A stretch of DNA of 64,000 bases from Plantibacter flavus. Its GTDB lineage: Bacteria; Actinomycetota; Actinomycetes; Actinomycetales; Microbacteriaceae. Made by a program: the position numbers and the translations under genes. The stretch is from NCBI RefSeq assembly GCF_900177615.1, contig NZ_FXAP01000001.1, positions 750,825 through 814,824 on the forward strand, in the 5' to 3' direction. The notes below the pieces were generated by a model. That model was not told the DNA's origin and made no database searches. It saw nothing but the letters and a program-made list of their open reading frames with translations. Below are positions 11,469-25,735 of this stretch, piece after piece (position 1 is the stretch's first letter; every line of letters starts with the position of its first letter).

Positions 11469-11960
11469 CTATCTGGCGATCCGCGCGACGACGGCGGAGA
11501 CGGCCGTTCCGAGGTCGGACGGGGTGAGTTCGAGGTCGAACCCGCGCCGACCACCCGAGACCAACACCGTCTCGTGCTCGAAGGCGCTCTCGTCGAGCAC
11601 CGTCGGGAGCGTGGTGCGCTGCCCGATCGGGCTGATGCCGCCGACCACGTAGCCCGTCTTCCGCTCGGCGACGGCAGGATCCGCCATCGTCGCCCGCTTC
11701 CCGTCGAGGGCCGCCGCGAGCGCCTTGAGGTCGAGTTGGTCGGCGACCGGGACGATCGCGACGACGAGCGACCCGTCCACCTCCGCCAGCAGGGTCTTGA
11801 ACACCCTGGGCGGGTCGACCCCGAGCGCAGCGGCGGCTTCGAGACCGAAGGCCGTCACCGACGGGTCGTGTCGGTAGGAGCGCGGGGTGAAGGGGATGCC
11901 CAGCGAGGTCAACGCCACCGTCGCCGGGGTGCCGCCACCCTCGGCCCTGCGCTTCGCCAT
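11469..11960 (-). CDS. YbaK/EbsC-type aminoacyl-tRNA deacylase
   Basis: This 163-residue single-domain protein matches the YbaK/Cys-tRNA(Pro) deacylase family, which hydrolyses tRNAs mischarged with small amino acids. Typical segments are SYRHDPS, GLEAAAALG, RVFKTLLAEVDG, KRATMADPAVAERKTGYVVGGISPIGQ and a C-terminal GRRGFDLELTPSDL; the conserved lysine of the fold is in VFKTL. The ATG lies 2 bases after the glgX stop on the same strand, so it is probably co-transcribed with glgX, although its function is translation quality control. Whether it acts on Cys-tRNA(Pro) in particular is inferred from the family. Confidence 0.9.
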   Translation of the reverse strand: MAKRRAEGGGTPATVALTSLGIPFTPRSYRHDPSVTAFGLEAAAALGVDPPRVFKTLLAEVDGSLVVAIVPVADQLDLKALAAALDGKRATMADPAVAERKTGYVVGGISPIGQRTTLPTVLDESAFEHETVLVSGGRRGFDLELTPSDLGTAVSAVVARIAR

Positions 11961-11962
11961 CG

Positions 11963-14005
11963 TCAGACGGCTCGGAAGAGTTGCATCGACGTGGCCGAGA
12001 CCGGGACCGTCTGGCCGGGGAGGAACTGCTCCTCCGCGGACGTCGGCGCGTCGTCCGCGGAGTTCCAGATGCGCACGAACGCGGTCACGCCCTCGTGCTC
12101 GGGCAACGTGACCTCGACCGGCTGCTCGACGCCGTGCACGATGAGCAGCACGCGGTCGAGCTCCTCGGATTCCGGCGTGCTGGTCGAGAAGAACTGCAGT
12201 GTCCGGTTCCGCGGGCTCGTCCAGTCCTCGGTGCTCATGGTCCCGCCCGAGGCGTCGAACCAGTCCATGACACTCGCGCCCGGTACCGTCGTTCCGGCGG
12301 CGGCGAAGTGCTCCGGTCGGAGGGCGGGGTGTTCGCGGCGCAGTTCGAGGAGCCGGCGGCTGTGCGCGAGCAACTGGTCCTGCCAGGCCTCCCTCGTCCA
12401 CCCGACCCACGTCAGCTCGGAGTCGTGACAGTAGGCGTTGTTGTTGCCGCGCTGACTCCGCCCGAACTCGTCGCCCGCCGTGAGCATCGGGACACCCGCC
12501 GACAGCAGGAGCGTGCCGAGGAGGTTCCGCATCGCCTTGCGACGAGCGGCGAGGATCGCGGTGTCGTCCGTCGGGCCCTCGGCACCGTGGTTGAAGGAAC
12601 GGTTGTTGTCCGTCCCGTCGCGGTTGGACTCGCCGTTCCCGACGTTGTGTTTGACGTCATACGAGACGAGGTCGGCCAGGGTGAACCCGTCGTGGGCCGT
12701 GATGAAGTTGACGGAGGCCAGCGGACCGCGCTCGGCGGAGAAGGTGTTGCTCGATCCGGCCAGACGGGTCGCGAACCCACCGATCCCGACCGGGGCGTCC
12801 GCCCGCCTCGCGTAGTCGATGTCGGAGAGCCAGAAGTTGCGGACGCGATCCCGGTACCGGTCGTTCCACTCATGCCAACCGGCGGGGAAGTTCCCCGTCT
12901 GCCAGCCGCCCATCCCGACGTCCCAGGGCTCGGCGATCATCTTCGCATCGGCGAGCGACGGGTCGTGGACGATCGCCTGGAGCAAGGGGTGGTCGGGCGT
13001 GAACTCGACCGCCTCGTTACGGCCGAGCGTCGCAGCGAGGTCGAACCGGAAGCCGTCGATCTGCACCTCGTCCGCCCAGTACCGCAACGAGTCGAGCACG
13101 AGCTGCTGCGGGATCGGGTGGCCGAAGTCCACGGTGTTGCCGCAACCCGTCACGTCGATGTAGGCGCCGGTGGCGTCCTGACGGTAGTAGGTCGCGTTGT
13201 CGATGCCGCGGAAGCTTGTGCGGGGTCCGCCGGGACCCTCCTCGGCGGTGTGGTTGTAGACGACGTCGAGGATGACCTCGAGTCCGGCCTCGTGCAGCAG
13301 CTTCACCATGCCCTTGAACTCGCGGAGGACCTCGTCCGCTCCACCCGCCTGAGCCGTCTTCGTCGCGTAGGAGGCGTGTGGACTGAAGAAGTTCAGGGTG
13401 TTGTAGCCCCAGTAGTTGACGAGGCCCTGCTTGATGAGACGCTGCTCAGAGGTGAATGCGTGCACCGGCAGCAGTTCGACGCTCGTCACCCCGAGATCGT
13501 GCAGATGCGCGATCATCGCGGGGTGGGCGAGGCCCGCGTACGTGCCCCGCAGCTCCTCCGGCACGTCGGGGTGCAGCTTGCTCAGCCCCTTGACGTGCGC
13601 CTCGTACACGACGGTCCGGTCGAGCGGGACACGGGGTTTCTGCACACCGCCCCAGTCGAACGCGTCGTCGACGACGACGGAACGCCACTGCTCGGCCGAC
13701 ACCCGGGCGAGCCCGCGGGCGTACGGGTCGAGGAGCAGCAGGCTCGAGTCGAAGGCGTTGTTCGGGAAGGACGGCCCGGAGGCGCGGACCGCATAGCGTC
13801 GGCCGAGCACCAGCTCCTCGGAACTCCCACTCCAGACCCCGTCGTCGTCGCGGGTCATCTCGACCGAGTGGGTGATCCAGTTCAGATCCTTGTCGTCGAA
13901 GATCACGAGTTCGAGGGCATCCGCGTGCTCGGACCACACACGGAGCTCGCCACCGGACGGGCCGAGGCGGACGCCGAGATCGTGGAAGGGGTCACCAGCG
14001 TTCAT
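11963..14005 (-). CDS. glgX: Glycogen debranching enzyme
   Basis: GlgX hydrolyses alpha-1,6 branch linkages, typically in phosphorylase limit dextrins, and so works downstream of GlgP. The 680-residue protein has an N-terminal CBM48-like domain (about 8-110) and a GH13 barrel. Signatures are GFRFDLAATLGRN (nucleophile Asp near 321), MIAEPWDVG (Glu near 357) and TAHDGFTLADLVSY (Asp near 439). The ATG lies 7 bases after a leftward TACTGT box, which suggests a leaderless mRNA. It is divergent from the cysteine desulfurase gene and precedes the YbaK-type gene. Confidence 0.95.
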   Translation of the reverse strand: MNAGDPFHDLGVRLGPSGGELRVWSEHADALELVIFDDKDLNWITHSVEMTRDDDGVWSGSSEELVLGRRYAVRASGPSFPNNAFDSSLLLLDPYARGLARVSAEQWRSVVVDDAFDWGGVQKPRVPLDRTVVYEAHVKGLSKLHPDVPEELRGTYAGLAHPAMIAHLHDLGVTSVELLPVHAFTSEQRLIKQGLVNYWGYNTLNFFSPHASYATKTAQAGGADEVLREFKGMVKLLHEAGLEVILDVVYNHTAEEGPGGPRTSFRGIDNATYYRQDATGAYIDVTGCGNTVDFGHPIPQQLVLDSLRYWADEVQIDGFRFDLAATLGRNEAVEFTPDHPLLQAIVHDPSLADAKMIAEPWDVGMGGWQTGNFPAGWHEWNDRYRDRVRNFWLSDIDYARRADAPVGIGGFATRLAGSSNTFSAERGPLASVNFITAHDGFTLADLVSYDVKHNVGNGESNRDGTDNNRSFNHGAEGPTDDTAILAARRKAMRNLLGTLLLSAGVPMLTAGDEFGRSQRGNNNAYCHDSELTWVGWTREAWQDQLLAHSRRLLELRREHPALRPEHFAAAGTTVPGASVMDWFDASGGTMSTEDWTSPRNRTLQFFSTSTPESEELDRVLLIVHGVEQPVEVTLPEHEGVTAFVRIWNSADDAPTSAEEQFLPGQTVPVSATSMQLFRAV

Positions 14006-14012
14006 GGGTTCT

Positions 14013-14018
14013 ACAGTA
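14013..14018 (-). promoter_or_regulatory. -10 box TACTGT for glgX
   Basis: TACTGT read leftward is separated by 7 bases from the glgX ATG at 14005, a leaderless arrangement. Confidence 0.45.
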
Positions 14019-14073
14019 GTGAGTGCGGGAGTACGCGAAGAGCCGCGGACACCGCGGAGAGGGGAGGAGCGGC

Positions 14074-15297
14074 ATGGTGGTGTACCTGGACCACGCCGCG
14101 ACGACCCCGGTGCGATCCGAGGTGATCGAGGCCTACGCGTCCGCGATGGCGACCGTCGGCAACCCGGCCTCCATCCACGGCCCCGGGCAGCAGGCCCGCC
14201 GCCTCCTCGAAGAGGCGCGTGAGCGGGTCGCAGCGACCCTCGGATGCGACCCCATCGAACTCGTCTTCACGTCCGGCGGCACCGAATCCATCAACCTCGC
14301 GCTCAAGGGGCTCTACTGGCACCGCCAGCAGGATCGACGCCGCGCCGCCGTGCTCGCACCCGCGGGGGAGCACCACGCCACGCTCGACACCGTCGAGTGG
14401 CTCGAGCGCCACGAGGGGGCGTCCCCGCTCTGGATCCCGCTCGACGACCTCGGACGGGTCTCGCTCGACACGGCGGCCGAGCGCTTCGTCGACCACGGCC
14501 CGGACATCGCCGTGGCGACGGCGCTCTGGGCGAACAACGAGGTCGGCACCATCCAGCCCGTCGTCCGGCTGGCGGCGCTCGCCGCAGCGGCCGAGGTGCC
14601 GTTCCACCTGGACGCGGTCTCGACCTACGGACACCTCCCCATCGACCTCGCCGACCTTCGCGCCGCGTCCGGATCCGTCGGTGCCAGTGGTCTCGTGGCG
14701 CTCAGCGTCTCCGCGCACAAGATCGGTGGTCCCGTGGGGATCGGGGCGCTGGTCGTGAGCCGCGCAGCCGTGGTGGAGCCGTTGCAGCACGGTGGTGGAC
14801 AGCAGCGCGGACTCCGCTCCGGCACGCAGGACGTCGCGGCAGCCGTCGGGTTCGCCGTCGCCGCAGAGCTCATGGCGCTCGAGCGGACCGCGGAGCAGGA
14901 GCGTCTCGGCACCTTGCGCGACCGACTCGTGGCCGGCGTGCGGGCGACCGTTCCGGAGGCCGAGCTGACGGGTGATCCCAGCGAGCGACTCGCGTCGAAC
15001 GCGAACTTCGTGTTCCCCGGCGCACAGGGGGACTCGATGCTCTTCCTCCTCGACCTCGCAGGCGTGGCGGTCTCGACGGGCTCCGCCTGCCAGGCCGGCG
15101 TCCCGGAACCGTCGCATGTCCTGCTCGCGATGGGACGCCCGGAGACGGAGGCCCGATCGGTGCTCCGGATCACGCTGGGCCGGACGACGACCGAGACGGA
15201 CGTGGACGACTTCCTCCAGGCCCTGCCGCGCGCGTACGCACAGGCGAGTCGGGCCGGTTCCGCCGACCGCGACACGGCGCTGGGCGCTCGTCCCTGA
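14074..15297 (+). CDS. Cysteine desulfurase (NifS/IscS family)
   Basis: This class V aminotransferase-fold enzyme takes sulfur from L-cysteine as a persulfide for delivery to acceptors. The 407-residue protein starts YLDHAATTPVR, has the PLP lysine in SAHKIGGPVG (Lys216) and the catalytic cysteine in STGSACQAG (Cys339). The ATG at 14074 follows GGGGAGG; the frame is open 17 codons upstream but that part has no protein-like character. It sits 61 bases before mnmA, so it is the likely sulfur donor for tRNA 2-thiolation, and may also serve Fe-S cluster assembly. The gene is often called iscS or nifS in this location. Confidence 0.95.
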   Translation: MVVYLDHAATTPVRSEVIEAYASAMATVGNPASIHGPGQQARRLLEEARERVAATLGCDPIELVFTSGGTESINLALKGLYWHRQQDRRRAAVLAPAGEHHATLDTVEWLERHEGASPLWIPLDDLGRVSLDTAAERFVDHGPDIAVATALWANNEVGTIQPVVRLAALAAAAEVPFHLDAVSTYGHLPIDLADLRAASGSVGASGLVALSVSAHKIGGPVGIGALVVSRAAVVEPLQHGGGQQRGLRSGTQDVAAAVGFAVAAELMALERTAEQERLGTLRDRLVAGVRATVPEAELTGDPSERLASNANFVFPGAQGDSMLFLLDLAGVAVSTGSACQAGVPEPSHVLLAMGRPETEARSVLRITLGRTTTETDVDDFLQALPRAYAQASRAGSADRDTALGARP

Positions 15298-15346
15298 GCA
15301 GCCGCCCCCGTCACCGCTTGCGGGTGGCCGTCCAGCGGCTGGCGCG

Positions 15347-15352
15347 TAGACT
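15347..15352 (+). promoter_or_regulatory. -10 box TAGACT for mnmA
   Basis: TAGACT ends 6 bases before the GTG of mnmA at 15359. There is no ribosome site, so mnmA can be made from its own leaderless transcript as well as from read-through. Confidence 0.55.
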
Positions 15353-15358
15353 TGCCCG

Positions 15359-16477
15359 GTGAAAGTTCTGGCAGCGATGAGTGGCGGAGTCGACTCCGCC
15401 GTGGCAGCGGCACGCGCCGTCGACGCAGGCCATGAGGTGGTCGGCGTCCACCTGGCGCTCAGCCGGATGCCGGGCACGCTCCGCACCGGCAGTCGCGGGT
15501 GCTGCACCATCGAGGACTCGATGGACGCCCAGCGCGCGGCGAACCTGATCGGCATCCCCTACTACGTGTGGGACTTCTCGGAGCGCTTCAAGCTCGACGT
15601 GGTGGACGACTTCATCGCCGAGTACCGCGCCGGCCGGACCCCGAACCCGTGCATGCGCTGCAACGAGAAGATCAAGTTCGCGGCGTTGCTCGAGAAGGCG
15701 CTCGACCTCGGGTTCGACGCGGTCGTGACCGGTCACTACGCCACGATCGTCACGAGCCCCGAGGGCGATCGCGAGCTGCACCGCGCGAGTGCCTGGGCGA
15801 AGGACCAGTCGTACGTCCTGGGCGTGCTCACCGCCGAACAGCTCGCGCACTCGATGTTCCCGCTCGGCGCGACGCCGTCGAAGGCCGAGGTCCGTGCCGA
15901 GGCCGGAGAGCGCGGCTTCACGGTTGCGAACAAGCCCGACAGCCACGACATCTGCTTCATCCCCGACGGCGACACCAAGGGCTGGTTGGGGGAGCGGGTC
16001 GGCACCGAGACCGGCCAGGTCCTCGACCGCGACGGAGCCGTCGTCGGTTCGCACGAGGGAGCCCACGCCTTCACCGTCGGCCAGCGCAAGGGCCTGCACC
16101 TCGGCGTGCCGGCGCCGGACGGACGTCCGCGCTTCGTCCTCGAGGTGCGCCCGAAGGACAACACGGTCGTCGTCGGGCCGAAGGAGGCGCTCGCCATCGG
16201 CGAGATCGCCGGTTCGCGCTTCACCTGGGCGGGGAGGGCGCCGGAGGTCGGCGTCGCACCGATCCCGTGCGACGTCCAGATCCGTGCGCACGCCGACCCG
16301 GTCCCCGCCGCGCTGACGCTCGTCGACGGCGAGCTCGTCGTCCACCCGGAGACGCCACTCGACGGTGTCGCTCCCGGACAGACCGCCGTGCTGTACAGCG
16401 GGACGCGCGTCCTCGGCCAGTTCACGATCGACCGCACCGTCAGCGCGGTGCCCGTCGGAGCCGCCGCCTCCGCCTGA
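15359..16477 (+). CDS. mnmA: tRNA-specific 2-thiouridylase
   Basis: MnmA adenylates U34 of tRNA Lys/Glu/Gln and inserts sulfur to give 2-thiouridine. The 372-residue protein has the PP-loop SGGVDS at residues 8-13, the catalytic Cys98 in [12 protein letters not shown], and Cys199 in [11 protein letters not shown], which forms the persulfide. A central tRNA-binding part contains [10 protein letters not shown] and a beta-barrel tail follows. It starts with GTG, directly after a TAGACT box. The upstream cysteine desulfurase is the likely sulfur source. A hairpin terminator follows. Confidence 0.96.
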   Translation: MKVLAAMSGGVDSAVAAARAVDAGHEVVGVHLALSRMPGTLRTGSRGCCTIEDSMDAQRAANLIGIPYYVWDFSERFKLDVVDDFIAEYRAGRTPNPCMRCNEKIKFAALLEKALDLGFDAVVTGHYATIVTSPEGDRELHRASAWAKDQSYVLGVLTAEQLAHSMFPLGATPSKAEVRAEAGERGFTVANKPDSHDICFIPDGDTKGWLGERVGTETGQVLDRDGAVVGSHEGAHAFTVGQRKGLHLGVPAPDGRPRFVLEVRPKDNTVVVGPKEALAIGEIAGSRFTWAGRAPEVGVAPIPCDVQIRAHADPVPAALTLVDGELVVHPETPLDGVAPGQTAVLYSGTRVLGQFTIDRTVSAVPVGAAASA

Positions 16478-16496
16478 GGACACCGGAACGACGGAA

Positions 16497-16523
16497 CGCC
16501 CGACGAGCCAGGCTCGTCGGGCG
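16497..16523. terminator. Bidirectional hairpin terminator
   Basis: A 13-bp perfect inverted repeat around a single central base lies between the convergent ends of mnmA and the sugar porter gene. Confidence 0.75.
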
Positions 16524-16537
16524 GTCCGCGTCGATCG

Positions 16538-20497
<3,960 letters not shown>

Positions 20498-20512
<15 letters not shown>

Positions 20513-22219
20513 CTGCAGCATCTCGTCGCGGACCTGGCGGCGCAGCACCTTGCCGATGAGCGACTTGGGGAGCTCGTCCACGACGACGACCCGCTTCGGC
20601 ACCTTGTACGGGGTGAGGATCTCCCGCGCCCAGGCTCGGAGGGCATCCGGTTCCACGGTGGCACCGGGAGCCGCGACGACGGCCGCGACGACCTGCTCGC
20701 CGGAGTGGGGATCGGGGAGCCCGACGACGGCGGCGTCGGCGACCGACGCGTGTCCGCGGAGCACCTGCTCGACCTCGCTCGGCGACACGTTGAACCCGCC
20801 GGTGATGATGAGCTCCTTGATCCGGTCGACGACCGTCATGAACCCCTCCTCATCGATGGACACGATGTCGCCGGTGCGGAACCAGCCTCCTGGGAGCAGG
20901 ACGGCGGCGGTCTCCTCGGGCTTGTTGTAGTAGCCGTGGAACACCTGCGGGCCGCGGACGAGCAGCTCGCCCGCCTCGCCGGCCGGTCGGTCGGTCTCCG
21001 GATCGTCGGGATCCACGACGCGCACCTCGGTGCTCGGCAGCGGGAGGCCGATGGTCCCGGGCTTCCGTGCGGTCGAGACCGGGTTCGCGGAGATGACCGG
21101 TGAGCACTCGGAGAGCCCGTAGCCCTCGACGAGGAAGCCGCCGGACGCGGCTTCGAACGGGACGACGAGGTCGTGCGGCAGCGGCATCGCGCCCGAGATG
21201 GCGATCTCGGTGCCCTGCAGTGACACGCCCTGCTCGGTCGCCGCGGTCAGGAGTCGGTCGGCGATGGGCGGGACGGCGGGCAGGAAGGTCGGCGGTCGCT
21301 TCTTCATGACCTTGAGGACGAGCGCCGGGTCGAACTTCGGGAAGAGGACGAGGCGCGAGCCCATGCTCATGGCGAACGTCAGGCAGAGCGTCAGGCCGTA
21401 GGCGTGGAACATCGGGAGCACCGCGTAGACGACGGCCTCCCCGCGCTTGACCGTGGGCACCCAGGCGCGGGACTGCGCCGCGTTCGCGAGCAGGTTGCCG
21501 TGGGTGAGTGCGGCCCCCTTGGGCGAGCCCGTCGTCCCGCTCGTGTACTGGATGAGCGCGAGGGCGTCGGTCGCGGGCTTCGGGTGGCTCGCCGGAAGCG
21601 GCCCCGAGGTCAGGAGCTGCTCCCACCGCACGGTGCCCGAGACCGGCGCGGTGAGCTGAGCCCGTGAGGCTCGCGCCTTCGGGATGGGCAGACGGAGAGC
21701 GGCGCGCATGTGGAGCGGCATCGCCCGGGTCACGTCGATCGTCACGAGCGAGTGCACCGCCAGGTCGGCCGGGAAGTCCTGCAGGTGCTCGGCGACCTTG
21801 TCCCAGACGATCGCGAACGTCGCGCGGTGGTCCTCGAACTGGTGGCGGAGCTCTTGGGGGGTGTAGAGCGGATTGTGCTCGATGACGACGGCGCCCAGCC
21901 TGAGGACCGCGTAGAACGCGACGATGTGCTGCGGGCAGTTCGGGAGCATGAGGGCGACGGGGTCACCCGCCCGGACACCGAGTGCGCGCAGGCCGGCGGC
22001 GGCTCGGGCGATCAGCGCCTCGAGCTCCGTGTAGGTGGTGGTCGACCCGAAGAACTCCAGCGCGACGGCGTCCGGGTAGCTCGCGGCGGAGGCTTCGACG
22101 AGATCGCCGAGGCTGCCGGTCTGCTCGGGGATGTCGTCCGGCACGTCGGCGGCGTAGCTCGCAAGCCAGGGACGCTCGTGCGGGGGACGGGGACGGCTGC
22201 TCGAGTCGTTCTGGGTCAC
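20498..22219 (-). CDS. Long-chain fatty-acid--CoA ligase (AMP-binding)
   Basis: This ANL-superfamily enzyme activates carboxylates through an acyl-adenylate and transfers them to CoA. The 573-residue protein has the P-loop YTSGTTGSPKGAAL, GYGLSEC (motif A5), GWFRTGDI and the C-terminal lysine motif PKSLIGKVLRR. Substrate length is inferred from similarity to FadD-type ligases. The GTG at 22219 is chosen because a leftward TACAGT box ends 6 bases upstream; more upstream codons are open but look non-coding. It is divergent from gatC and convergent with ligA. Confidence 0.92.
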
Positions 22220-22225
22220 CGTCCC

Positions 22226-22231
22226 ACTGTA
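22226..22231 (-). promoter_or_regulatory. -10 box TACAGT for the acyl-CoA synthetase gene
   Basis: TACAGT read leftward is separated by 6 bases from the GTG at 22219, a leaderless pattern. It is back-to-back with the gatC promoter. Confidence 0.5.
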
Positions 22232-22268
22232 GGGGCGGAGCCCGACGGACGACCACGTCCCTGGCGAA

Positions 22269-22274
22269 TAGACT
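22269..22274 (+). promoter_or_regulatory. -10 box TAGACT for gatCAB
   Basis: TAGACT lies 35 bases before the gatC ATG at 22310. This gives a short conventional leader carrying GGGAGA as the ribosome site. Confidence 0.5.
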
Positions 22275-22309
22275 GGAGCGACCGCCACCGCTACACGTAC
22301 GGGAGACGC

Positions 22310-22609
22310 ATGTCGGAAATCACTACCGAGCAGGTCGCGCATCTCGCGAACCTCGCTCGAATCGCCCTGAGCCAGGACGAGATCGCCCACCTCACGACGG
22401 AGCTCGACTCCATCGTGGACAACATCCAGAAGGTGCAGCAGGTGGCCACGCCTGACGTCCCGGCGACGAGCCACCCGATCCCGCTCGAGAACGTGTACCG
22501 CGACGACGTCGTCGGCAACACGCTCACGCGGGAGCAGGCGCTGCAGAACGCGCCGGAATCGGCCGACGGTCGTTTCAAGGTCTCGGCGATCCTGGGGGAG
22601 GAGCAGTGA
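22310..22609 (+). CDS. gatC: Asp-tRNA(Asn)/Glu-tRNA(Gln) amidotransferase subunit C
   Basis: GatC is the small subunit that wraps between GatA and GatB in the transamidosome. At 99 residues it has the usual family length and pattern: [19 protein letters not shown] at the N-terminus and [11 protein letters not shown] with a final FKVSAIL strand. The ATG follows GGGAGA. It is the first gene of a three-gene operon, and its stop overlaps the gatA start by 4 bases. Confidence 0.96.
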   Translation: MSEITTEQVAHLANLARIALSQDEIAHLTTELDSIVDNIQKVQQVATPDVPATSHPIPLENVYRDDVVGNTLTREQALQNAPESADGRFKVSAILGEEQ

Positions 22610-24117
22610 GCGGGTTGATCGGTCTCACGGCAGCCGAGCTGTCGAGCAAGCTCCGCACTCGCGAGGTCTCCAGCGTCGAAGCCACCCAGGCGCACCTCGA
22701 CCGCATCGCGCAGGTCGACGGCGACGTCCACGCCTTCCTCCACGTGTCGGACCACGCACTCGACGTCGCCGCCGACATCGACGCACGCCGTGCCGCGGGC
22801 GAAGACCTCGGCGAGCTGGCGGGCGTCCCGCTCGCCATCAAGGACGTGCTGGTCACGACGGACATGCCGTCCACCTCGGGGAGCAAGATCCTCGAGGGAT
22901 ACCTGTCGCCGTTCGACGCGACCGTCGTCGCCCGGTCGCGTGCCGCCGGTCTCGTGCCGCTCGGCAAGACGAACATGGACGAGTTCGCCATGGGATCGAG
23001 CACGGAGCACTCCGCGTACGGCCCGACCCACAACCCGTGGGACCTCGACCGCATCCCCGGTGGTTCCGGCGGTGGATCCGCCGCCGCGGTCGCCGCGTTC
23101 GAGGCGCCCATCGCCCTCGGCAGCGACACCGGTGGGTCCATCCGCCAGCCGGCGCACGTGACCGGCACGGTCGGCGTGAAGCCCACCTACGGCGCGGTCA
23201 GCCGCTACGGGGCGATCGCGCTCGCCTCCTCGCTCGACCAGGTCGGGCCGGTCAGTCGAACGGTCCTCGACTCGGGCCTCCTCCACGACGTCATCGCCGG
23301 GCACGACGCCCTCGACTCCACCTCGCTCCGCGACGCCTGGCCGTCGATGGCCGCTGCGGCCCGCGAGGGCGCGCGTGGCGACGTGTTGCGCGGCCTCCGG
23401 GTCGGCGTCGTCACGGAGCTCAACGGTGAGGGCTTCCAGGCCGGCGTGAAGAGCCGCTTCCAGGAGGCGCTCGCGGTGCTCGAGGCGAACGGTGCAGAGA
23501 TCGTCGAGGTTTCCGCTCCGAACTTCGAGTACGCCGTCGCCGCGTACTACCTCATCCTCCCCGCCGAAGCGTCGAGCAACCTCGCGAAGTTCGACTCGGT
23601 GCGCTTCGGCATGCGGGTCACGCCCGAGGGCGGCGGCACGGTCGAGCAGGTCATGTCCGCAACGCGCGAGGCCGGTTTCGGTCCCGAGGTGAAGCGACGG
23701 ATCATCCTCGGCACGTACGCGCTCAGCGCGGGCTACTACGACGCCTACTACGGCAGCGCCCAGAAGGTCCGGACGCTCATCCAGCGCGACTTCGCAGCGG
23801 CGTTCGACCAGGTCGACGTCCTCGTGAGCCCGAGCGCCCCGACGACGGCGTTCAAGCTGGGCGAGCGTATCGACGACCCGCTGGCGATGTACCTGAACGA
23901 CGTCACCACCATCCCGGCGAACCTCGCCGGCGTGCCCGGCATCAGCGTGCCGATCGGTCTCGCCCCGGAAGACGGCCTGCCCGTCGGCATCCAGTTCATG
24001 GCGCCAGCACGGGAGGACGCCAGGCTCTACCGGGTCGGCGCCGCTCTCGAGGCGCTCCTCGAATCGACGTGGGGGCACACCCTCATCTCGCAGGCACCCG
24101 CTCTCGGAGGTCGGTAA
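22606..24117 (+). CDS. gatA: Asp-tRNA(Asn)/Glu-tRNA(Gln) amidotransferase subunit A
   Basis: GatA is the glutaminase/amidase subunit that frees ammonia for conversion of Glu-tRNA(Gln) or Asp-tRNA(Asn). The 503-residue protein carries the amidase signature with the Ser-cisSer-Lys triad at Lys79, Ser154 and Ser178 (in [12 protein letters not shown]). From memory this is the same numbering as in Staphylococcus aureus GatA. The GTG start overlaps gatC by 4 bases. The next gene, gatB, starts 3 bases after the stop. Confidence 0.97.
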   Translation: MSGLIGLTAAELSSKLRTREVSSVEATQAHLDRIAQVDGDVHAFLHVSDHALDVAADIDARRAAGEDLGELAGVPLAIKDVLVTTDMPSTSGSKILEGYLSPFDATVVARSRAAGLVPLGKTNMDEFAMGSSTEHSAYGPTHNPWDLDRIPGGSGGGSAAAVAAFEAPIALGSDTGGSIRQPAHVTGTVGVKPTYGAVSRYGAIALASSLDQVGPVSRTVLDSGLLHDVIAGHDALDSTSLRDAWPSMAAAAREGARGDVLRGLRVGVVTELNGEGFQAGVKSRFQEALAVLEANGAEIVEVSAPNFEYAVAAYYLILPAEASSNLAKFDSVRFGMRVTPEGGGTVEQVMSATREAGFGPEVKRRIILGTYALSAGYYDAYYGSAQKVRTLIQRDFAAAFDQVDVLVSPSAPTTAFKLGERIDDPLAMYLNDVTTIPANLAGVPGISVPIGLAPEDGLPVGIQFMAPAREDARLYRVGAALEALLESTWGHTLISQAPALGGR

Positions 24118-24120
24118 CCC

Positions 24121-25620
24121 ATGGCCAAGGACAAGCTCCTCTCCTACGAAGAAGCCCTCGAACTGTACGAGCCGGTGCTCGGCTTCGAGGTGCACGTCGA
24201 GCTGAACACCAAGACGAAGATGTTCTCCTCGGCGCCGAACGGCTTCGGCGACGCTCCGAACACGAACATCTCGCCGGTCTGCCTCGGTCTGCCCGGGTCG
24301 CTCCCGGTCGTGAACGAGCAGGCGGTGCGGTACTCGATCAGCCTCGGGCTCGCCCTCGGCTGCTCGATCGCACCCTCGAGCCGCTTTGCGCGGAAGAACT
24401 ACTTCTACCCCGACCTCGCGAAGAACTACCAGATCTCGCAGTTCGACGAGCCGATCGCGTTCGAGGGCTCGGTCGACGTCGAGCTGGCGGACGGCACCAT
24501 CGTGACGGTGCCGATCGAGCGCGCGCACATGGAGGAGGACGCCGGCAAGCTGACGCACATCGGCGGTTCCACCGGCCGTATCCAGGGTGCCGAGTACTCG
24601 CTCGTCGACTACAACCGCGCGGGTGTGCCGCTCGTCGAGATCGTCACGAAGCCGATCTACGGCACCGAGCACCGGGCGCCCGAGATCGCGAAGGCCTACG
24701 TCTCCGCGATCCGCGACATCGTCGTGGCGCTCGGCATCTCCGACGCGAAGATGGAACGCGGCAACCTCCGTTGCGACGCCAACATCTCGCTGCGCCCACG
24801 CGGCCAGGAGAAGCTCGGCACGCGCACCGAGACGAAGAACGTCAACTCCCTGCGTTCCGTCGAGCGCGCCGTCCGCTACGAGATCCAGCGGCAGGCCGCG
24901 ATCCTCAAGGACGGCGGATCCATCGTCCAGGAGACGCGGCACTGGCACGAGGACACCGGTGCGACGTCGGCCGGCCGGCCGAAGAGCGACGCCGACGACT
25001 ACCGGTACTTCCCGGAGCCCGATCTGCTCCCGGTCGTGCCGTCGCCCGAACTCATCGAGGAACTCCGAGCGGCCCTGCCCGAGCAGCCGGCCGTCCGTCG
25101 TCGTCGGCTGAAGAGCGAATGGGGCTTCACCGACCTGGAGTTCCAGGACGTCGTGAACGGTGGTCTGCTGAACGAGATCACGGCCACCGTCGAGGCCGGT
25201 GCCGCTCCGGCCGCCGCACGGAAGTGGTGGACGGGCGAGATCTCACGGATCGCGAACCAGCGCGACGTCGAGGCGACGAGCCTCGTGTCGCCCGAGCACG
25301 TCGCGGCACTCGCTGCGCTCGTCGAGGCCGGAACGCTCAACGACAAGCTCGCGCGCCAGGTGCTCGAGGGCGTCATCGACGGGGAGGGCACTCCTCAGGA
25401 GGTCATCGACGCTCGCGGTCTCGCGCTCGTGTCCGACGACGGTCCGCTGATCGCCGCCATCGACGAGGCACTGGCCGCTCAGCCGGACGTCCTCGCCAAG
25501 ATCCGCGACGGCAAGGTCCAGGCCGCCGGCGCGGTCATCGGCGCCGTGATGAAGGCGATGCGCGGACAGGCCGATGCGGCGCGTGTGCGCGAACTCGTCC
25601 TGGAGCGCGCCTCGCAGTAG
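24121..25620 (+). CDS. gatB: Asp-tRNA(Asn)/Glu-tRNA(Gln) amidotransferase subunit B
   Basis: GatB phosphorylates the mischarged aminoacyl-tRNA and carries out the amide transfer. The 499-residue protein has the kinase-domain segments [31 protein letters not shown] and [13 protein letters not shown], and a C-terminal helical YqeY-like tail (about 350-499) that contacts tRNA. The ATG lies 3 bases after the gatA stop. It completes the gatCAB operon and is followed by a strong hairpin. Confidence 0.97.
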   Translation: MAKDKLLSYEEALELYEPVLGFEVHVELNTKTKMFSSAPNGFGDAPNTNISPVCLGLPGSLPVVNEQAVRYSISLGLALGCSIAPSSRFARKNYFYPDLAKNYQISQFDEPIAFEGSVDVELADGTIVTVPIERAHMEEDAGKLTHIGGSTGRIQGAEYSLVDYNRAGVPLVEIVTKPIYGTEHRAPEIAKAYVSAIRDIVVALGISDAKMERGNLRCDANISLRPRGQEKLGTRTETKNVNSLRSVERAVRYEIQRQAAILKDGGSIVQETRHWHEDTGATSAGRPKSDADDYRYFPEPDLLPVVPSPELIEELRAALPEQPAVRRRRLKSEWGFTDLEFQDVVNGGLLNEITATVEAGAAPAAARKWWTGEISRIANQRDVEATSLVSPEHVAALAALVEAGTLNDKLARQVLEGVIDGEGTPQEVIDARGLALVSDDGPLIAAIDEALAAQPDVLAKIRDGKVQAAGAVIGAVMKAMRGQADAARVRELVLERASQ

Positions 25621-25637
25621 CGGTCACTGCTGCACCC

Positions 25638-25678
25638 TCGGGCCCGAGCCGCCGTCGACGACGGCGGCTCGGGCCCGA
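25638..25678 (+). terminator. Terminator of the gatCAB operon
   Basis: A perfect 20-bp inverted repeat with a single central base lies 18 bases after the gatB stop. It has no T tract. Confidence 0.85.
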
Positions 25679-25723
25679 TGTCGTCGGCCAGGGGAAGCCC
25701 TGGTGCCGACTGCTGGCCCGGCA

Positions 25724-25729
25724 TACACT
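25724..25729 (+). promoter_or_regulatory. -10 box TACACT
   Basis: TACACT ends 6 bases before the ATG at 25736, suggesting a leaderless transcript for the unknown 198-residue protein. Confidence 0.5.
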
Positions 25730-25735
25730 TCCGCC

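Noticed and set aside
11981-14125. Rightward 714-codon frame opposite glgX
   Set aside because: It is a shadow of glgX. Its composition (Arg/Val/Glu-rich) is that of reversed GC-rich codons.
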